Shown here: positions 5,232-5,526 of the stretch, one piece after another
How the letters are laid out: each line of letters begins with the position of its first letter
Numbering within the stretch: position 1 is the stretch's first letter
NCBI GenBank assembly: GCA_015492755.1
Contig: WGEM01000428.1
Coordinates: 1-5,526 of the forward strand
Length of the DNA stretch: 5,526 nt
Source of the DNA: Gemmatimonadota bacterium
GTDB lineage: Bacteria; Gemmatimonadota; Gemmatimonadetes; Longimicrobiales; Gaopeijiaceae
Reading direction: 5' to 3'
The notes under the pieces: model-generated
What the model was told of the DNA's origin: nothing
The model's database searches: none
Seen by the model: only the letters and a program-made list of their open reading frames with translations
Translations under genes and position numbers: made by a program

Positions 5232-5526
5232 ATGCGTGCGCTACTGGAGCGGATCGCCGCGGCGGAGGCGGGTCCCGACGGACTGAACGCCTTCATCTCG
5301 CTGGAGGATCCGGACCGGTGGGCGGAGTCCGACCTCTCGCCGGGCGCCGCGGAAGGTGCGCTGGGGGGGCTGGAGGGCGTTCCGGTGGCCGTCAAGGACA
5401 ACCTCACCACCCTGGCGCTGCCCACCACCTGTGCTTCGCGCGTCCTGGAGGGCTTCCGGGCGCCCTACGAGGCCACCGCGGTGCGGCGCCTTCGCGATGC
5501 GGGGGCCCGGGTGGTGGGGAAGACCA
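5232..5526 (+). CDS. gatA: Asp-tRNA(Asn)/Glu-tRNA(Gln) amidotransferase subunit A, 3'-truncated by window edge, short N-terminus
   Basis: Catalytic glutaminase subunit of GatCAB, an amidase-signature enzyme that releases ammonia from glutamine for delivery to GatB. Ninety-eight codons are visible before the window ends. Diagnostic features are LNAFISL (18-24), GVPVAVKDNLTT (49-60) with the catalytic-triad lysine at Lys55, LPTTCASRVLEGFRAPYEATAVRRLRDAGA (63-92) and VVGKT (94-98). The two catalytic serines lie beyond the window. In familiar GatA proteins this lysine is at about residue 72-80 (79 in S. aureus as I recall), so about 20-25 residues of the usual N-terminal helix are missing. A TAG immediately upstream (5229-5231) prevents an earlier start in this frame. 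The 20 bases before the ATG have no Shine-Dalgarno sequence, so initiation probably depends on coupling to the upstream ORF or leaderless-like entry. It follows gatC, its obligate partner, though separated by the inverted-repeat element. Confidence 0.93.
   Translation, partial: MRALLERIAAAEAGPDGLNAFISLEDPDRWAESDLSPGAAEGALGGLEGVPVAVKDNLTTLALPTTCASRVLEGFRAPYEATAVRRLRDAGARVVGKT

Noticed and set aside
4915..5240. Target-site duplication flanking the inverted-repeat element
   Set aside because: The bases outside the arms (GGCGAA on the left, AGATGC on the right) share no convincing direct repeat, so I do not claim a transposition footprint.
1..5526. CRISPR array, internal promoters or rRNA genes
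   Set aside because: I saw no regularly spaced direct repeats, no convincing -35/-10 pair in the short gaps, and no rRNA-like sequence.

Overview
The window is a high-GC, gene-dense, one-directional stretch of bacterial chromosome in which every supported gene is on the + strand. In order it holds the 3' part of serS (seryl-tRNA synthetase), a membrane sensor histidine kinase, a UvrD/PcrA superfamily 1 helicase, gatC, an unusual inverted-repeat segment of about 305 bp, and the 5' end of gatA. Spacing is tight: 24 bp between serS and the kinase, an ATG nested in the kinase stop region for the helicase, and a 4-bp GTGA overlap between helicase and gatC. This looks like a single operon, and I see no convincing promoter or terminator inside it.

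The organism cannot be fixed from the sequence alone. The extreme GC third-position bias, the presence of a GatCAB-type amidotransferase, and a kinase with an AHQLGTPLSSL H-box (a subgroup I associate mainly with Bacteroidota and related phyla) together suggest a high-GC member of the FCB/Gemmatimonadota side of the tree. This is inference, of low to moderate confidence.

Functionally, serS and gatC/gatA all serve tRNA charging. SerRS makes Ser-tRNA, and GatCAB converts Glu-tRNA(Gln) and/or Asp-tRNA(Asn) to the amidated forms. The helicase serves DNA repair and replication-fork maintenance. The kinase has no response regulator in view, so its partner is unknown.

The most unusual region is 4853-5231. 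GatC normally ends near the sequence coded just before 4852, but here the frame continues about 50 codons into a hairpin-rich stretch. A nearly perfect 32-bp inverted repeat (29/32) bounds 4925-5229, and its right arm ends 2 bp before the gatA ATG. Inside it lie further inverted repeats and a 66-codon ORF with a full AGGAGG ribosome-binding site, whose TAG stop directly abuts the gatA ATG in the same frame. GatA itself has no Shine-Dalgarno sequence of its own and looks about 20-25 residues short at its N-terminus. The simplest reading is a MITE-like or structured-RNA element inserted at the gatC-gatA junction that altered both gene ends and now supplies translation signals to gatA.
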